64,000 nucleotides of DNA, taken from NCBI GenBank assembly GCA_019722365.1, contig JADFUC010000718.1:124001-188000 (forward strand), in the 5' to 3' direction. Both the position numbers and the translations under genes were made by a program. This stretch comes from Lithospermum erythrorhizon (Eukaryota > Streptophyta > Magnoliopsida > Boraginales > Boraginaceae). Below, in pieces: positions 36,201 through 49,428 of the stretch. The notes beneath the pieces were generated by a model, which saw only the letters and a list, made by a program, of their open reading frames with translations, had not been told where the DNA came from and searched no databases. The first letter of the stretch is position 1, and each line of letters opens with the position of its first letter.

Positions 36201-39200
36201 CATGACTCGAACTTTGTAAACCTTACCAGTGAAGGAACTAAGAACGGTTTGAACTGTCTACAAGCGACGTGATCCACTTGTCTCAGTTTCATTTATAGTT
36301 GAGGAGGTCGCCATGTCTCTTCTCTGCGTTGGCGCTTTCCGACTAAGGGCCAAGTCTTCTCCACTTATTGTCTTGATATGGAGGATTCAGGGAAGATTTC
36401 ATTTGCTCGAGATTCGTCCTGAGTTTGAAAGATCGGACTTCGTTTGCCTGTGGCTTATTGTTAGCCAGGGCCTGCGTCTGACGCCTCAGTCTAACTCAGC
36501 AAGGGAAAAATCGTTAGTACCCCTTGTTTAAAAGCGATAGGAGAGAGAATAGAAGGAGGTATATACACTTGATTGATAGTGAGCAAATTGTTGTAGGCAA
36601 TAGGGGGCCCGAACCCCGTAGCATCGAGGACCTCATTCTGACGTCACGGTTTTGAGCATCTCCAGCCGTAGGAATGAAACGGGCCGAGGCAGAGTAAATG
36701 CATCGACTCGCCCCAGATGGAGATGCGAAGTATCAGCGAAAAGAAGGATGGTTCTTTTGTACCCTGCTTCCAGTCGAGGGTATTTATGCCGATTATTCTG
36801 GATGATTGTTGGGGAGACGGCTTGCGTGAAGGCGTCAGGGATGCCGCATACGTCAGGCTTAGGTGAAGTGCTGATAAATTTCTAGGTAGGCTGCTCTTCT
36901 TTGAAAGCAAGTAGGCATCTGAGATCTGGGCCCAGCATGGCGAAGCAGGGACTCGTCGGACTCCTGAGCTTCGAGTACAAATCAGTACAAGACAGATAAA
37001 TCTGCACTCGCGTAATGTCCTTCGATGCGAGGCGGAAAAGTTTGAGCCGCCGGCAGGAAAGATGAGATCAGAGTAGATGGGCGCAATGAAAATCCTTGTC
37101 GGGGGGATGTTATGATCATCATTATTTAATATAGTTAACGTATTTTTAAGCATGTCGGTCCATCCATTATATTATGGGTGGGTTCTATAAGAGATGAGAG
37201 CTATTAGGATAGCAAGGGGCTGTACTGAATTTGAGGAAGGTTTTCCTACTTGTTAGATTCTACGGTAACTTTTAGTGATGGCAAAATGCCTTGTGAATAT
37301 CTCACTGGACACATGGCGGACAAGGGTTTTGTCAGGAAAGGATATAAAATACATTTTATGTGAGGCAATACACATAGAAGTCCCAATGTCGTAGGGCTAA
37401 ATTTAGTGCGGATTTATATGCTTAAAGAAGATTCAAAGGGATAAGCCTCTGAACATATAATAACAGGACCTTCATTTAGTAAAACTTGAACACAAGAAAG
37501 GGCTGAATTTGCCAGGGAATCAAGATTATATCCTCCTTCAAGTGCCATAACAATTTTACCATTAGCAAACTCCATCAACTGCATAAAGAAACAATATATT
37601 CCATGAGATATTGATCTAACCTTCATAGACATTGGAGATCTGCATCTTAAATTACTGAATGAAATAATCAATAATATATAGGATCGATTAAATATAAACT
37701 AGTTAAGAACTGACTTGTTTCAGCATGACAGCATATCCATCAGGAGTGACCCGGCATCCCCCGAGAGGGTCATTGATAGCTGTTATACAAATTGGACAAT
37801 AATTAAAGAGTCTTAAATATTACTCCGTACTATATAACTCATATCATTGCACACTAGTATCTTTATGAAATCTGAACGTTCTCCAAAGCTGATTCCTCTA
37901 AATGCATTCTCTAACCTGCATCGAACCCAGCTGATACGAATATCAGGTCAGGATTAAATTCCTTAGCAACAGGGATTAAGACATGTTCCCAGACTGCCAA
38001 GTAGTCCGCATCACCACACCGACCATTTTGCCAAGGCACGTTAATGTTGTATCCGGCACCAGGCCCTTCTCCGACCATGATATAAGATCCATCATCGCCA
38101 GCTGGATAGAAACTCCCATATTCATGCCTAATTACAAAAACACAATGGCATTGATTAGAAAATCAAGAATTACCATTAGGTCCGCGGTCCGCCCAACTCA
38201 AGTTTGAATTATGTCGGTACATACTTTATCATAAAATTCCAGATAACAAATCTTAAAAGGTTCAAATTCCAACAAAGAAAAAGTCAAAATGTTGTTTAAC
38301 ATTGAAGCTTCAATGTGTGTTTTATTGGAATTCACAAGGTCATATGTACCAACTTTCAAAGAAAAGCATGATTAACATTAAGGATCTGGAACCCATCTTT
38401 TATACCTATGCACAGAGAAGAAGAGAACTCGTGGATCCTTATAGAACATCTTTTGAGTACCATTTCCATGATGTACATCCCAATCAACAATTAAAATCTT
38501 CTTAATACCCAAGTCTGCCTGAAAAAGTTCATAAATGGGAATTAACACCAAAGCTTGAAACATTTCATAACCTCAACGTTCATGACTTACCCGCTCATTC
38601 AAGAGAAAATTTGTAGCAATAGCAACATTGTTGAAAAGGCAAAACCCCATTGGTTGATCTACTTCTGCATGGTGTCCTGGTGGCCTCACAACTGCGAAGG
38701 CACTATCAAGGTCCCCTTCGGCTACTCTTTCAGCAGCCTATACCACAAGGAGTTTATAGTCCACAATGGAATATAAATTAATAAAAAAATCACGCTTCAA
38801 AAGAGGAATGCAACTTCTTCTAGTTCTTTTGCTCCTCTCAAGTTCAAATTTGACTGTAATGGAAGTATGGAACCCAAGGATTACAAGTTGTTGGAGCCAT
38901 GCATCAAGTTATAAAAATTGAGCAGAGTTATTGTTCAATAGTCCATGCGATAAAATCAAAATAATAGATTGTACACTGTATAATTTGTTTGCCCTACGAA
39001 GCAAATCCAGAGACTCAATTTTGTAAATTTAATCCTCACTTTGACACATTATAAGCCATTACTCTAGTTAATTATTTCCAAATCTTGAATGTCCTCTGTC
39101 AAATAAGAAAGGGGGTCATTAATGGGATAGGAAAAATAAAATACCAAAAGAGAAGTGGTTATCCTAGAAGTGCAATTCTTAAGAGCCATTAATTCATACC

Positions 39201-40653
39201 TCTATGACAGATCCGGCTGCAAGATAAGCTGCTTCAGTCGAGCCCTTGTTGAAATATATAGAATTAAATTTCATGGCAATTGAATTTCTTCTAGAATCAA
39301 ACTTTTTGGAGCTTATACCCTTAACCAACTCTATGTGTTTTTTGGAGTGAACCAAAGCAGCATGCTTGTCTTCTGCTTCCTCCGCGCTCATAATAACACA
39401 TCTGATGATGATTCAGTCAATAAAGGCTACAGTAATAACAAGCCTGAGGCCAGTGCATATGCGTGTACACAAACCTGCTCAATCATTAAACTACAAACCG
39501 AGACAACATCAAAGTTATATATCAGCATTGGTATAAAAATCTTTAGGAGGCCTATATGAAATACCTAATCATAGAGATGGCATACACATTGGGAGCTTGG
39601 AAGAGATGAAGAGGTGCGATGATTCTCCCCTAGGCTTCAAATTTAGATTTACTAGTGCAATTATAAGTTGTTTTATAATACATCATATTAATTGGTCCCC
39701 CAAATATTAGAAAACTTTCTTCCTATTAAATATTTATTGCTTTTGGTAATCCCTCAATATTCTTTCAAGATCTTTAGCGTCAAGTTTCTCACAATCAAAT
39801 ATAAATATGATATCAATCTAAGTTTAGGGTGCTTGCATGAAAAAGAACAAGGCATTTCCTGAACATAATATATAACCAAACACAAGAGCAACACATGTCG
39901 ATCGACTAATTCTCTTTATAATCAATATTATACCGTTGGAATTACAATGGTGGAACCAAGGGAGCCATAGAGAGCAGCTGTGCAGTGTGCCCCTAATTTT
40001 CTGAAAATAAACATCTATTATTTAAAAATAAAACTTTACTATTTGAAAAAATTGTTTGGTTCCCCCAGCCCTGTATTTTATGTTTTTCTAATTACTGAAC
40101 TTCTTCCCCACCCCCCTATTTTGTATAAATGGGGTCACTGTATTAATCTTAGGGTGATGTAAAACTTTCAATACATGCCGCGATGCGTTAAACACAATCT
40201 TTATTAGACGTCAGTGTGACTGATGCTTGGCCCAAAGTGTTGGTAAATCGGCTTCATTATGGTCGCTCTTTCATGGCTTAATGCATGCAGACACTACATA
40301 AACATCCTAACTTCTGCCACTTGGAAACATGATCAAAAATTAAAAGACTAATAGGGGGGAAGGAACATTTTATGCAAATAAACAATTAAAACTCTATAGT
40401 TTGCACTAAATGAACCAAATTTGCACAAAAAATCTAATCTTTAGCATGTTAAACAAAAACAACAAAGATGGCATGTCTTCCACACTGAGTGTATTCAATA
40501 GCTTGTTCAAGCAAGAATTCGATTTGGGTTTTCTGGGTGATTATCATCTTCAGTATCAAAATGTTTACACATTCTTTCATCATATATCAACCCCACACGC
40601 TTCTTTGGTGCAGTAACATCAATATTACCATTGCTCTCAATATTTGACTCCAT
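30240..40653 (-). CDS. HDA5: class II histone deacetylase, HDA5 type, interrupted
   Basis: It would remove acetyl groups from histone lysines using zinc. Exons, 5' to 3': 40653 to about 40510; 39401-39200; 38737-38591 (RPPGHHAE); 38518-38406 ([11 protein letters not shown]); 38127-37916 (SAGFDA); 37779-37715; 37609-about 37426 (ALEGGYNL); then, across foreign DNA, 31894-31812, 31739-31626 ([10 protein letters not shown]), 31358-31165, 30975-30846, 30544-30480, 30405-30240. From 39401 to 37426 and from 31894 to 30240 the junctions keep frame and the catalytic motifs are present. Two faults: exon 1 meets TGA at 40507-40509 where one missing G would restore RILAWNKL, and its link to exon 2 is not found; and the exon after FES at 37426 breaks off into unrelated sequence, so the TWRVIQAV stretch is missing. 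Probably a non-functional copy. Confidence 0.82.
32230..37426. mobile_element. unclassified insertion inside the deacetylase gene
   Basis: About 5.2 kb with clearly higher GC than its surroundings separates the catalytic exons from the C-terminal exons. The right edge is sharp: minus-strand coding sequence stops after FES at about 37426. The left edge is uncertain; tgtcggggttgaag at 32229 resembles an LTR start. Many short frames exist (for example 36644-37153 minus) but I see no transposase, integrase or polymerase motif. Most likely a heavily mutated LTR retrotransposon or nested elements. Confidence 0.45.
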
Positions 40654-43600
40654 TTTAAGCTACCCTTGGGTTCTTATGTAACTAAAATTTCAGGCTTCTT
40701 TTTATTCTTTTAATTGATTTTTTGGTTTGAGGGTTTATGTAATGAGTGGAGTTTTTTGATAATTTGAATTAAAGAATATGGAAGGAGAAGGCAAAAGAGG
40801 GAAATGATTTTGGTGAATCATTATTTTGACTACTGATTTGGATGTATAGAAAAAGTCCAGATTCAGGTATCTTCCTTTTTCTTTTCCATATACAGTTTTT
40901 TTAAGCCTATGATTAAATACAGTGATATTAACGATCCATATGGACCTATATTTGAATCTCTGCCTAAGTTAACGTGATGGGGATATGTTTCGAATTATGA
41001 ATGAGGATTAAAATTCGTTCATATTTCAATAAAGATGTTAATCTTTGGGAATCAAACACCGTTGTACAAGATGACGAGAATTGCCAAATTATGTTAACTT
41101 CTTAGAATTTAACTAGTTCGGGAATATATTGTTTAGCGTTAGAGCATGAGTGCGAGAGGCTGGTTTTTGTGTGACATTTCCATGACTTAGGACTCAAGAA
41201 AGTCTGTAGGTGAAAATTCTCTCTCTAAAGAGAAGAAAGAGAGGCAGCGTGCAAATTACACAACTTTTGCCAATTTGAAATCAAGCAGAATCTGTCTTTT
41301 TCAATAGTTGTCTGAAATTAAGCCGAAATCTTGTTAAATCGGTGATCTTATCAATGACAACACGTATCTCTGCCGTGAAAGGATATGACTTTCGCCCAGA
41401 GGCAAATCGATCATCATGAAAAAATTACCCGACTTCAGCCGAATCTTGGTTCTTGCTACTGATAATGGAAAATCATCATTATAAATCTAAGTTGGTGGTT
41501 CAATGGATGTTCTCCTTTAACTCTTTGTATAATGAATTTAAATTTGGACAGGAATTACAACACAAGTTGATTCATTTAATTCTAGTTTTAATGCATTACA
41601 TAAGATGGATGTTTTAATATTTACGGTGATTCTTTAGTTCTCTTGAAACATGAGGATGACTGAGATTGGCTTTCTCTATTTTCTTTTTGAAAATGTTGAT
41701 TCTCGTCAAAAAAAAAGCAACTGCGGCGGTTCTCTGTTTCGTCTCGTAATAAAATTTTCGATCTAAAATCTAAAAGGGAGGATTCGAGTTGACCGTGTTT
41801 ATGAGGGCATCATGGGGAATCGTTAGTATAATTATAACGCTTGAGAGGGGGGGGTTGAATAGGTTTTAAATTGAAACACAACAGCTTTTAGGTTTCTGGA
41901 AATAACAAACTACGTGCTGGATACAATTAATTATGTTAATCAACTTCCTTCAGAATGACAAATCCTTATTAAATATACATCAAGCGAAATAAGAAAACAT
42001 AGTAAGGGAGATAAGGAAAGGCAGTAGATTTTTCTGACTGGTTCCTGTGATGTCAAACAATTTCAATATATAAGTTTGGTAGCGATAACACAACTCTTGA
42101 AAATTGTTTGATTAATGGCTTATTATTATCAACCTTTTAATTACATTTAAGTGACCCGGCATTAAAATTGACCTCTTTCGACTAGTGGAGACCTGCAGTT
42201 TTGATGCTTCTGAGGCTGGAATACTTGACCTGTCTTCACGCAGGATTTCGACTGATCGATATTAGATTCAAATTCTGATAATCTGCGGCTTATGACATTC
42301 TCTTAAGGGTAGAGATTAGTATGAAACTTTGTTTTATCTTTTTGAATTTCAGAGAAAGATTGATCTCAAAGTAATGTAAGGTAGGGTTTAAAATATGAAA
42401 AAACATGGTGTTAAAAATGGCTGAAAATATCCACTTATCTGATGGAATAGGTTAATATTTTGCATTGGAAGAACCCGTCGAGAGTCAGGGCTGAATCATC
42501 GAGACCAAAAGAGGCTGCCGATGTAAGTTCTGACTCTGCAAATAACTTTCTTCTACAAATAAGGATGGGTTTCAAGAATTTTCTTCGAAGCGAAATATGA
42601 TCATTTGTATGAGCACTTAACCATGAATATAAATCGATCTCTGGGTAGATTACAGACAATCCCATTTTTAAAAGCAGGTCGAGATTAAGCCAATAAAAGT
42701 TAATGCCTAATCGCCAAAACAATATACTAAAGTGTGGGGTTTCTTACAAGCACTATAACAAATATTAAATACGGTACCGCCGTTTAAGCAGCGTTTGGTT
42801 GACTAGATACTTGGTCTAGAACATCGATCAGCAGCTTTAAGCACTTGAACTTCTAATGATGATGAAAAAGGTTTGAATCGAGTTCGTTGATATTCAACAG
42901 AATCTATAAGCAGTCTAAGGTTTTAATTTTGGTTTATCTGTATGGAATAATATATTGGATCAGTTATTGAATCAGCACGGTTTAGAAGATTCTTTTGAAG
43001 GGTCATGTGAATCTTCTTAGATTATTGATATATCACTTGAGTCTTGTGTTGATGATATTATTGTTGCTTCTAATGTTATTGTAGAATCTAACTCTTTGAT
43101 TGTGGGTCTTGTTTATGATTGGAAAAAGTTGTTGATTATGGGTGAGGCTCGTGTTAGTTTCTAAAATATAGGTTTTATGTGATCCGCCCATTTTTGTTAG
43201 TATCGTAGATTGAAGGTGTTTTACCTATAATAGGGTGAATTTATCTACTATAGATGATAAGGTATGCTATGGCCAGGTTGAGAGAAGCTTTCTAAAACAA
43301 TATCCTAAATCAGAAAATATAGTCAATGATTCTATGGCAAGGAGTTAAATTAGCATTGTTTTCCCGTTTGATCGACAAATATGAGATGTAGATTACGTCT
43401 ATGGAGATGTAAGATTCTGAAAATATGGAGCTTGTAGTTTCAGGTCTTAAGTAGTGATTAGTCAAAGAAAGCCAGTCAATACGATAGACAGCCGAAGGAC
43501 TTGAAGCAGTTCTGTTGTCAGGACAACTTGGTTGGTTTTCAGGATGCTAATAATTATATTAACATTTGATTATATTCTTCAGTGTTATTATTTCTTATAA

Positions 43601-45007
43601 ATGCGACTATCTGATCGCGGTGGTTGTTTTCGTATTTATTAATCTTTTCTTAAGATTTTTAACTGTGGTCAATCTAAATTGAAATTAAAGTGTTGGATTA
43701 AGTGGCCTTAGCCAGGAAATTATATAAATGCCTTTCATCTCGGCAGCCGGTTGTCAGATTTAGTCAAACTTTGTTTCTTTACTCGTTTATTAGATATAAA
43801 ATCGGCGTTTTAAAATTATTTGGATTATTAAAACATGCTTTCTGCTGAGGCGTTAACGCGTCAGATACAAGAACATGTCAATAATGGTTATCCATTTAGT
43901 TACTTTTGTTTCTACGAACTATAAATAATTTTATTGTATATTTATTGGATACTTGACACTATTAATCTTGTATTATATTTAGTACTATATGGAGTTAATT
44001 ACTCGAGGCGTTATTTTACTTTGATGGTTTGTCTTATAAATTATATTTATAATATTTATTATCATGTTTTTTATGTCGTATTTCATCTCTTAATTTAGGT
44101 AGATTGGTTTGTTGGAACTCTTTCGTACTGTAACAGCATGTTTTATATAGATATTTGTTATGTTTGCTTATTATTATCTATCAAAAAAAAATTTCTGTGA
44201 CTTTGGGCAGAACTTTCAACATTATGGGTAAATAATTTATCTCGTGTTGATGCTCTAGCTCTAGATATGAAAAGCATCAATATTCATTCCCTGTTAATGG
44301 AACATTTTCTTTATAAAAATATCTTAATTGATTCTATTTGGTTTGAAATTAGAGCTTAGATTATGAGATGAATTTTAAATTCTTAAATGTGTCATGAAAA
44401 TGAAACCACTTTATAAGGGATGGAGATAGTATTTTATTCTACAATAGAATCATTTGGATAATTTTTCGTCTCGGTTAGATTGATATTCCTTTAGACTTCA
44501 TTGCTATTATCTGGAATTCCAATTTTAAAGGATATAATCTACTTGAAACACAATATAAATGAGCATTAATTATCGATATCTGATAATTAAACATTCGTAG
44601 ATTATAACAGAAAAAGGATTTATATACTTGGCATTTTGGTGTGATAAGAACCAATCTCATCCTTGAAATTATATAAAATTGATAATATTTAATATATAAT
44701 CATATAACCAAGAAAAAGCGGTAAAAATTCACATTGAAAATGTAGAATGATAATTAATTGGCCCCATGTCGTGATTTGCGATAATATTTTAAAAATAAAA
44801 ACTCATCAAAATCATTAAAGTATAAAATTGTAATTTATATTAGCAATGTTTTAGAAATAAAAATTTAGTTAAATTCAAGTAAATTGAAATACCTAACTAG
44901 TAAAGTGATTTACATATTAATTTCACTGACACACCTAAAATCCCCAAATTCTATCTCTGTATCTCTCAATTAATAATCTCGTCATTTAAACATTTTCGCA
45001 TCTACAT
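40654..45007. mobile_element. intergenic region with decayed retroelements
   Basis: The first few hundred bases should hold the deacetylase promoter. At about 41840 a run of eight G followed by ttgaatagg resembles a motif seen in plant Copia elements. At 44180 an A9 run after a T-rich, stop-filled stretch looks like the 3' end of an L1-type LINE in plus orientation. No open protein frame is left. The remainder, 44200-45000, is AT-rich promoter-like DNA of the CAND2-like gene. Confidence 0.35.
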
Positions 45008-45079
45008 ATATATATGAATTTAATTTACTTTTCCCTAATAATTTGATTAATGACGTCATCAATCTCAAACGCAACCCTC
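45008..45079 (+). repeat. left arm of inverted repeat (leader and start of CAND2-like gene)
   Basis: This 72-bp stretch includes the leader, the ATG at 45050 and the first ten codons of the CAND2-like gene. It recurs as an exact reverse complement at 49429-49501. Similarity continues more weakly upstream to about 44960. Confidence 0.9.
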
Positions 45080-48000
45080 TCGATCTCTCCGGAGGCGGCG
45101 GCGTCCGGTGGAGGGGGCGGCGGCGAAATAGCGTGTCATGGGTTATGGCACGATGCTTTACTGGTTGTACCTTCAGGTTTGTTGGTGTTGTACCTTGGGT
45201 ACCAAGCGAAGAACAACATAAAGAGGCTTCGTGGTGGGAGTCGATCTTACGTCATGATTGCGTGTCTGGTCTTCAGTTGGCTGGCACAGCAACACTCGCG
45301 CGTTGTCTTTTCTAAATGTATTTTTTACCTTCCCAGAAATGATTGTATAGTTTTAGATTTTTGATAAAATATTTAGTCTTTGTTTTATACTCTTTTTTAG
45401 TCGTCAATTTATAGCTGTTTTTGTTAAAATCTTGATTATTAACGTAGAAAATTGTAATTTATTATTTTTGATTAATAACTTGACTATTTTTCATTATTAA
45501 ATTATAAAAGTAACCCAAATAGCTATAGTTTAAATTAAATTTATCGTTAAATTTTTGATGAATTTTTTCTTATTTTTGTTCGGCAATTTTATGTCTTAAT
45601 AATTCAAAAACCTGACAGTGAAATATGTAGTAATATTACTGTCTATATCATTAATTCTAGTCTAGTGGCACTAGGATATTGGGGCTGCAGTAAATTGTTG
45701 AAAAAAAACTGATATAATACTCTCTGAGACCCTGAGGGAGTCTACTAGTAAATGCTGAAGCGTATTTTGTACTTAGTTTACTACATGAAAATTCTGATGA
45801 TTTTGATTTTACGTCTCACTTGAAGCTTCAATCCTTTTTTGGTGAGGAACTAGTAAGCAATTCTTGTATTTGTGTTTGATAGTCGTACAATTTATTTCTG
45901 ATGAGTTCTCCATTTTTTGTGATATCTTTTTGTTTAATTGTGGGATAAGTATTGAGATTAAGTTTGAGGTAATTCATTATCTTCATTGTGCTCGAAGATC
46001 CCAAAAAGATTGTCCAGTTTTGGATTTTGGTTGCTAAAGTTGTTGATACCGAACTCGTGTTTTTATTTATGTTTTGTTGTATTTGGTGGAATATATATCA
46101 AATGTTAGTATGGAGTATTTTAATATAGTTTACTATGAAAATTGATGATTTTGATTTTCGATTAAAAAACTAATTTTTTTGGGGTGAAGAGAAGAGAGAA
46201 GTACTAAGCAATTTCTTGCATATGGTTGTTTGATAATTGAACAATTTATTTATGATGGTTCTCCCTTTTTGTGATATCCTTTTGTTTAATTGCCGGATTA
46301 GTATTGAAATTAAGTTTGATATAGTTCATGATCTTCATATTTTATATTTATCGCTGTTAAATTATAAAAAGATGAGATTTTTTATGAGTTCTAATATGGA
46401 ATTTGGTGATTGAAATAATTAAATGTATTTATAAACTTAAGATGTTTGTTCATGAGTAAGAGAAATTGAACTTTTTATATGAAGGAAGTCTGATATAGGT
46501 GATGATAAGTTGCTGAAGTGTTCGCAGAGGGATGCAACAACAGATAGATAATGGATAGTTGCTATAAGATATTCTTTGCGAAGTTTAGTTAAGAACTTAA
46601 GATATTAGAATTCCCCAGGGTAAAATCTTAACTTGGTTCGGAGATTGGTTTCATAGATAATAGGAGCTGGGTAAAATCACAACTTCTTCTAAATTAGTTA
46701 TCTCTATAGGTAAATTTATATTCGCTCTGGATGTTTGGAATAAATCAAAATGGTACAATTTACCTTATCTTCTTGTAGCAAATTTATTGGCTAGTGACAT
46801 TGTTTGACTTCATATGAGTGTAGATGGAAACTGACCTCTTGTTGTCAGGGAATTGGGCTGCGTCTCCCCCCAAACTCCCAAACTACGTGAGACTGTGGGA
46901 GTCTCTTCAAAGGCATTGGGTCTTGTTGATTTTGGTTATTGGAGATTTGTATGGTTCAGGACAGAAATGAGGTTCAATTGGTAGAGTGTCCTTTCTTGTA
47001 TGTTATGTGCTATTGTGTTAATTTCTAGAAACATGCAACAAGCGTGGCAATGTACTCCTGGGAAGCAAGTTACTTGGAGCATACTATCACTGTTCACTGC
47101 ATCAGCAATGCTCTGCCTAGAAATTAGCTTAATGGCCTTCTTACTCCAAGAGACATATGCCAGTGGGCTGGAAACTCTAGCTCATACATTTGCCATTTCA
47201 GGAATATTTGTTGGAGTAGAGATGCTTATAAAGGTAACTTATTTATTCGAAGAGAGGTTGTGCTACTAATGTCTGTCAATATACCTTTGGTTTATAAGTA
47301 ATTAGAATGATTTGAAATTACTGGTGTTGTTTTATTTTGTCCTAGCTGATGTGCCCTCAACATCTTTTTCTTTAACTGTATGCAGTTAAATTTCTTCCTC
47401 ATTTGGCTTATTACACTACCTACACCTATGATCTATTGTCACATAGTAGATAGTTGTTGCACTTGGTTAAAGCTGCATACAATCCGACCCCGCTTAGGCG
47501 GTAGACTCTTTAGAGCCATTGGGAATGTTTTATTCCATTTATAAACCAGTTAACATTTATTGCTGTGAACTAAGAATGGTTATAGGTGGATCCTGTAACA
47601 GAGTCATGCAAGTATGTTCATTGCTTATATTATTACTAAGCATTGAAACAGCTCACATCACACTATGTTTCCACAGGCAATTCTTATATTTGGATTTGGA
47701 ATGCCACTTTTCATGGATGTAGAAATCACTCATCAGGGGACATGGAGTGTTTGGTTTATCCAAAAATTACTCCTTACAGCTGCGTATGGGTACATTTTAT
47801 TTGTGCATTACTCAAAGTGGAAGGATAAGTTACCTCGTAAGTTGCTTATTGTTTTTACCTCGTAAGTTGCTTATTGTTTGTTCACGTTTCTCCATTTGCT
47901 TTGTTGTTCCACCAACCTGTTTATTCCTTGAATCTGTGCAAGCAGCTAGGCCAGCATTCTACAACTATGTCATGATCATGTTTGTCACCGACGCCATGTC

Positions 48001-48386
48001 ATTATCTGCGACTGGGCTTACAGGAATGGGGCTTGGCTTTGGACTTTGGTACTCACAACTCATTAGACCTCTTATCATACTCATCAAAATGACATTATTC
48101 TTCAGCTAACTTTTGAATTTTATCCCTTTCTGCAGGTTGTATAATTTTTCACTAATATGCTACCACGCTTTGTATCTACCTTTTATCTATGTAACTTTCC
48201 TGGCCGATTTCTTTCAGGTAAACGCCATATATATCGGACATGGAGCTAATTACTTGAAAGGTTTCAACTATGTGGATTTCCAGGCTAACACTATTTCATG
48301 CTTTACAGGAACAAGACTTTCTATTAGAAACTGCATATTACTCAGAAATGCGAGATGCAGGGTTTTTCGATGCTGAATGGAATTGA
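45050..48386 (+). CDS. CAND2-like seven-transmembrane protein (TPRA1-type family)
   Basis: The family comprises plant candidate G-protein-coupled receptors; Arabidopsis CAND2 has been proposed as a melatonin receptor, which is disputed. Exons: 45050-about 45310, 47043-47233, 47677-47836, 47946-48048, 48136-48217 and 48309-48386. Junctions from exon 2 onward keep frame. Landmarks are HDALLVVPSGLLVLYLGYQAK (exon 1), AWQCTPGKQ (exon 2), TAAYGYILFVHYSKWKDKLP (exon 3), RPAFYNYVMIMFVTDA (exon 4), YHALYLPFIYVTFLADFFQ (exon 5) and the tail TAYYSEMRDAGFFDAEWN, each typical of the family. Exon 1 carries a Gly-rich insert. After YVMIA (about 45260) the expected second helix is lost: the frame becomes unrelated, no clear donor is present, and the reading stops at 45362-45364. 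The exon 1 end is therefore damaged or rearranged. Confidence 0.78.
45765..46340 (+). repeat. two-copy direct repeat in CAND2-like intron 1
   Basis: About 220 bp at 45770-45990 and again at 46115-46340 share tgatgattttgattt, gtgatatctttttgttta-like and attgagattaagtttga-like blocks in the same order, with indels. Non-coding. Confidence 0.65.
47830..47879 (+). repeat. 25-bp tandem duplication of the intron 3 donor
   Basis: The sequence TTACCTCGTAAGTTGC and nine following bases occur twice head to tail, placing identical GTAAGT donors at 47837 and 47862. Only the first keeps frame with exon 4. Confidence 0.9.
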
Positions 48387-49428
48387 TGCCTGGCTGCGAG
48401 TTGTATAATTATGCAGGAAAACACCCATTGCTTTGATCTATGATCATGAAATGTACAATAGTTGTTGATCCGTTTGTTAAAAATGTTGTCATTACTATTG
48501 TAAATAGTCTAATTTACTTTTAACAAGTCAATTACTGGAGCACTTTTGTGTCTAATGCAGTTTATACAGTCAACTTTCTGGGTGCTTACCTAATACTATT
48601 CACAATGGTGGGTATTAAGGAGTACTATCCTTTCCGATTATTATTTCTCTAATTCTCTCAAGTTTTATAGAAAATTAAGAAATAAGATAAATTATAAAAA
48701 TGTCGCACTAAACTGAATGATTATGAATTGATATTTTGCTTTGTTTAAATCATAACATGAAAGAATTGGAAGAATAATAATTGGAGAGGAGTTTAGGTTC
48801 ATTAATTCCAAAATAGATTAGAATGGATTTAATGTTGGATTGGAGAAGATGATGAGATTATTATGTTAATTAAATGATTTGTATCAAAATTAGATACACA
48901 CACACTTGTTAATTTTAACTATGTAGATGTTAATTACTATATAAAACCAAAATGTACAAGTCAATTAATAGGCTTCCCTTTTCTAAACTTTTTTCTTACT
49001 ATTAATTATTCTGAATACAAAATCATATTTTATTTAATGTGGTTTTCTTTTAGTTTTAAATTAGTACTTTTTGTTAATTCTAATTTATTTATCTCAACAG
49101 TCATAACTTATATTTTGTAGTTGTAATTTTATGCATGGCCAATTAACTGTGATTGAAGAATTTCTCAGATTGAATGGAACCTGATCATGAGCATTCAGAA
49201 CCCCATGAGGATTAATAGGATGAATTAGGTTATTTATAATGTCTTTCTTTTGATAGAGTTTTAGATATATCAGGAATTTTAATCAATTAATATTTTTATA
49301 ATTTATGAATAAATATTAAGTACCGAATATCTAAACAAATTTACCCACCATCTATTTTTGTCCTTGTCCCCCCAACTTGGTAGACAGTGACTCAACACTA
49401 TTTGATGAAAAGCGACGTAATTGGAATC
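48387..49428. other. 3' flank of the CAND2-like gene
   Basis: Contains the gene's 3' UTR and AT-rich DNA. No frame, repeat family or RNA gene is supported. Confidence 0.4.

Noticed and set aside
36644..37153. 169-codon minus frame in the deacetylase insertion
   Set aside because: No recognisable domain, and its amino-acid pattern is not that of a known transposon protein; kept only as part of the insertion.
40410..40616. 68-codon plus frame
   Set aside because: Antisense to the first exon of the HDA5-type gene.
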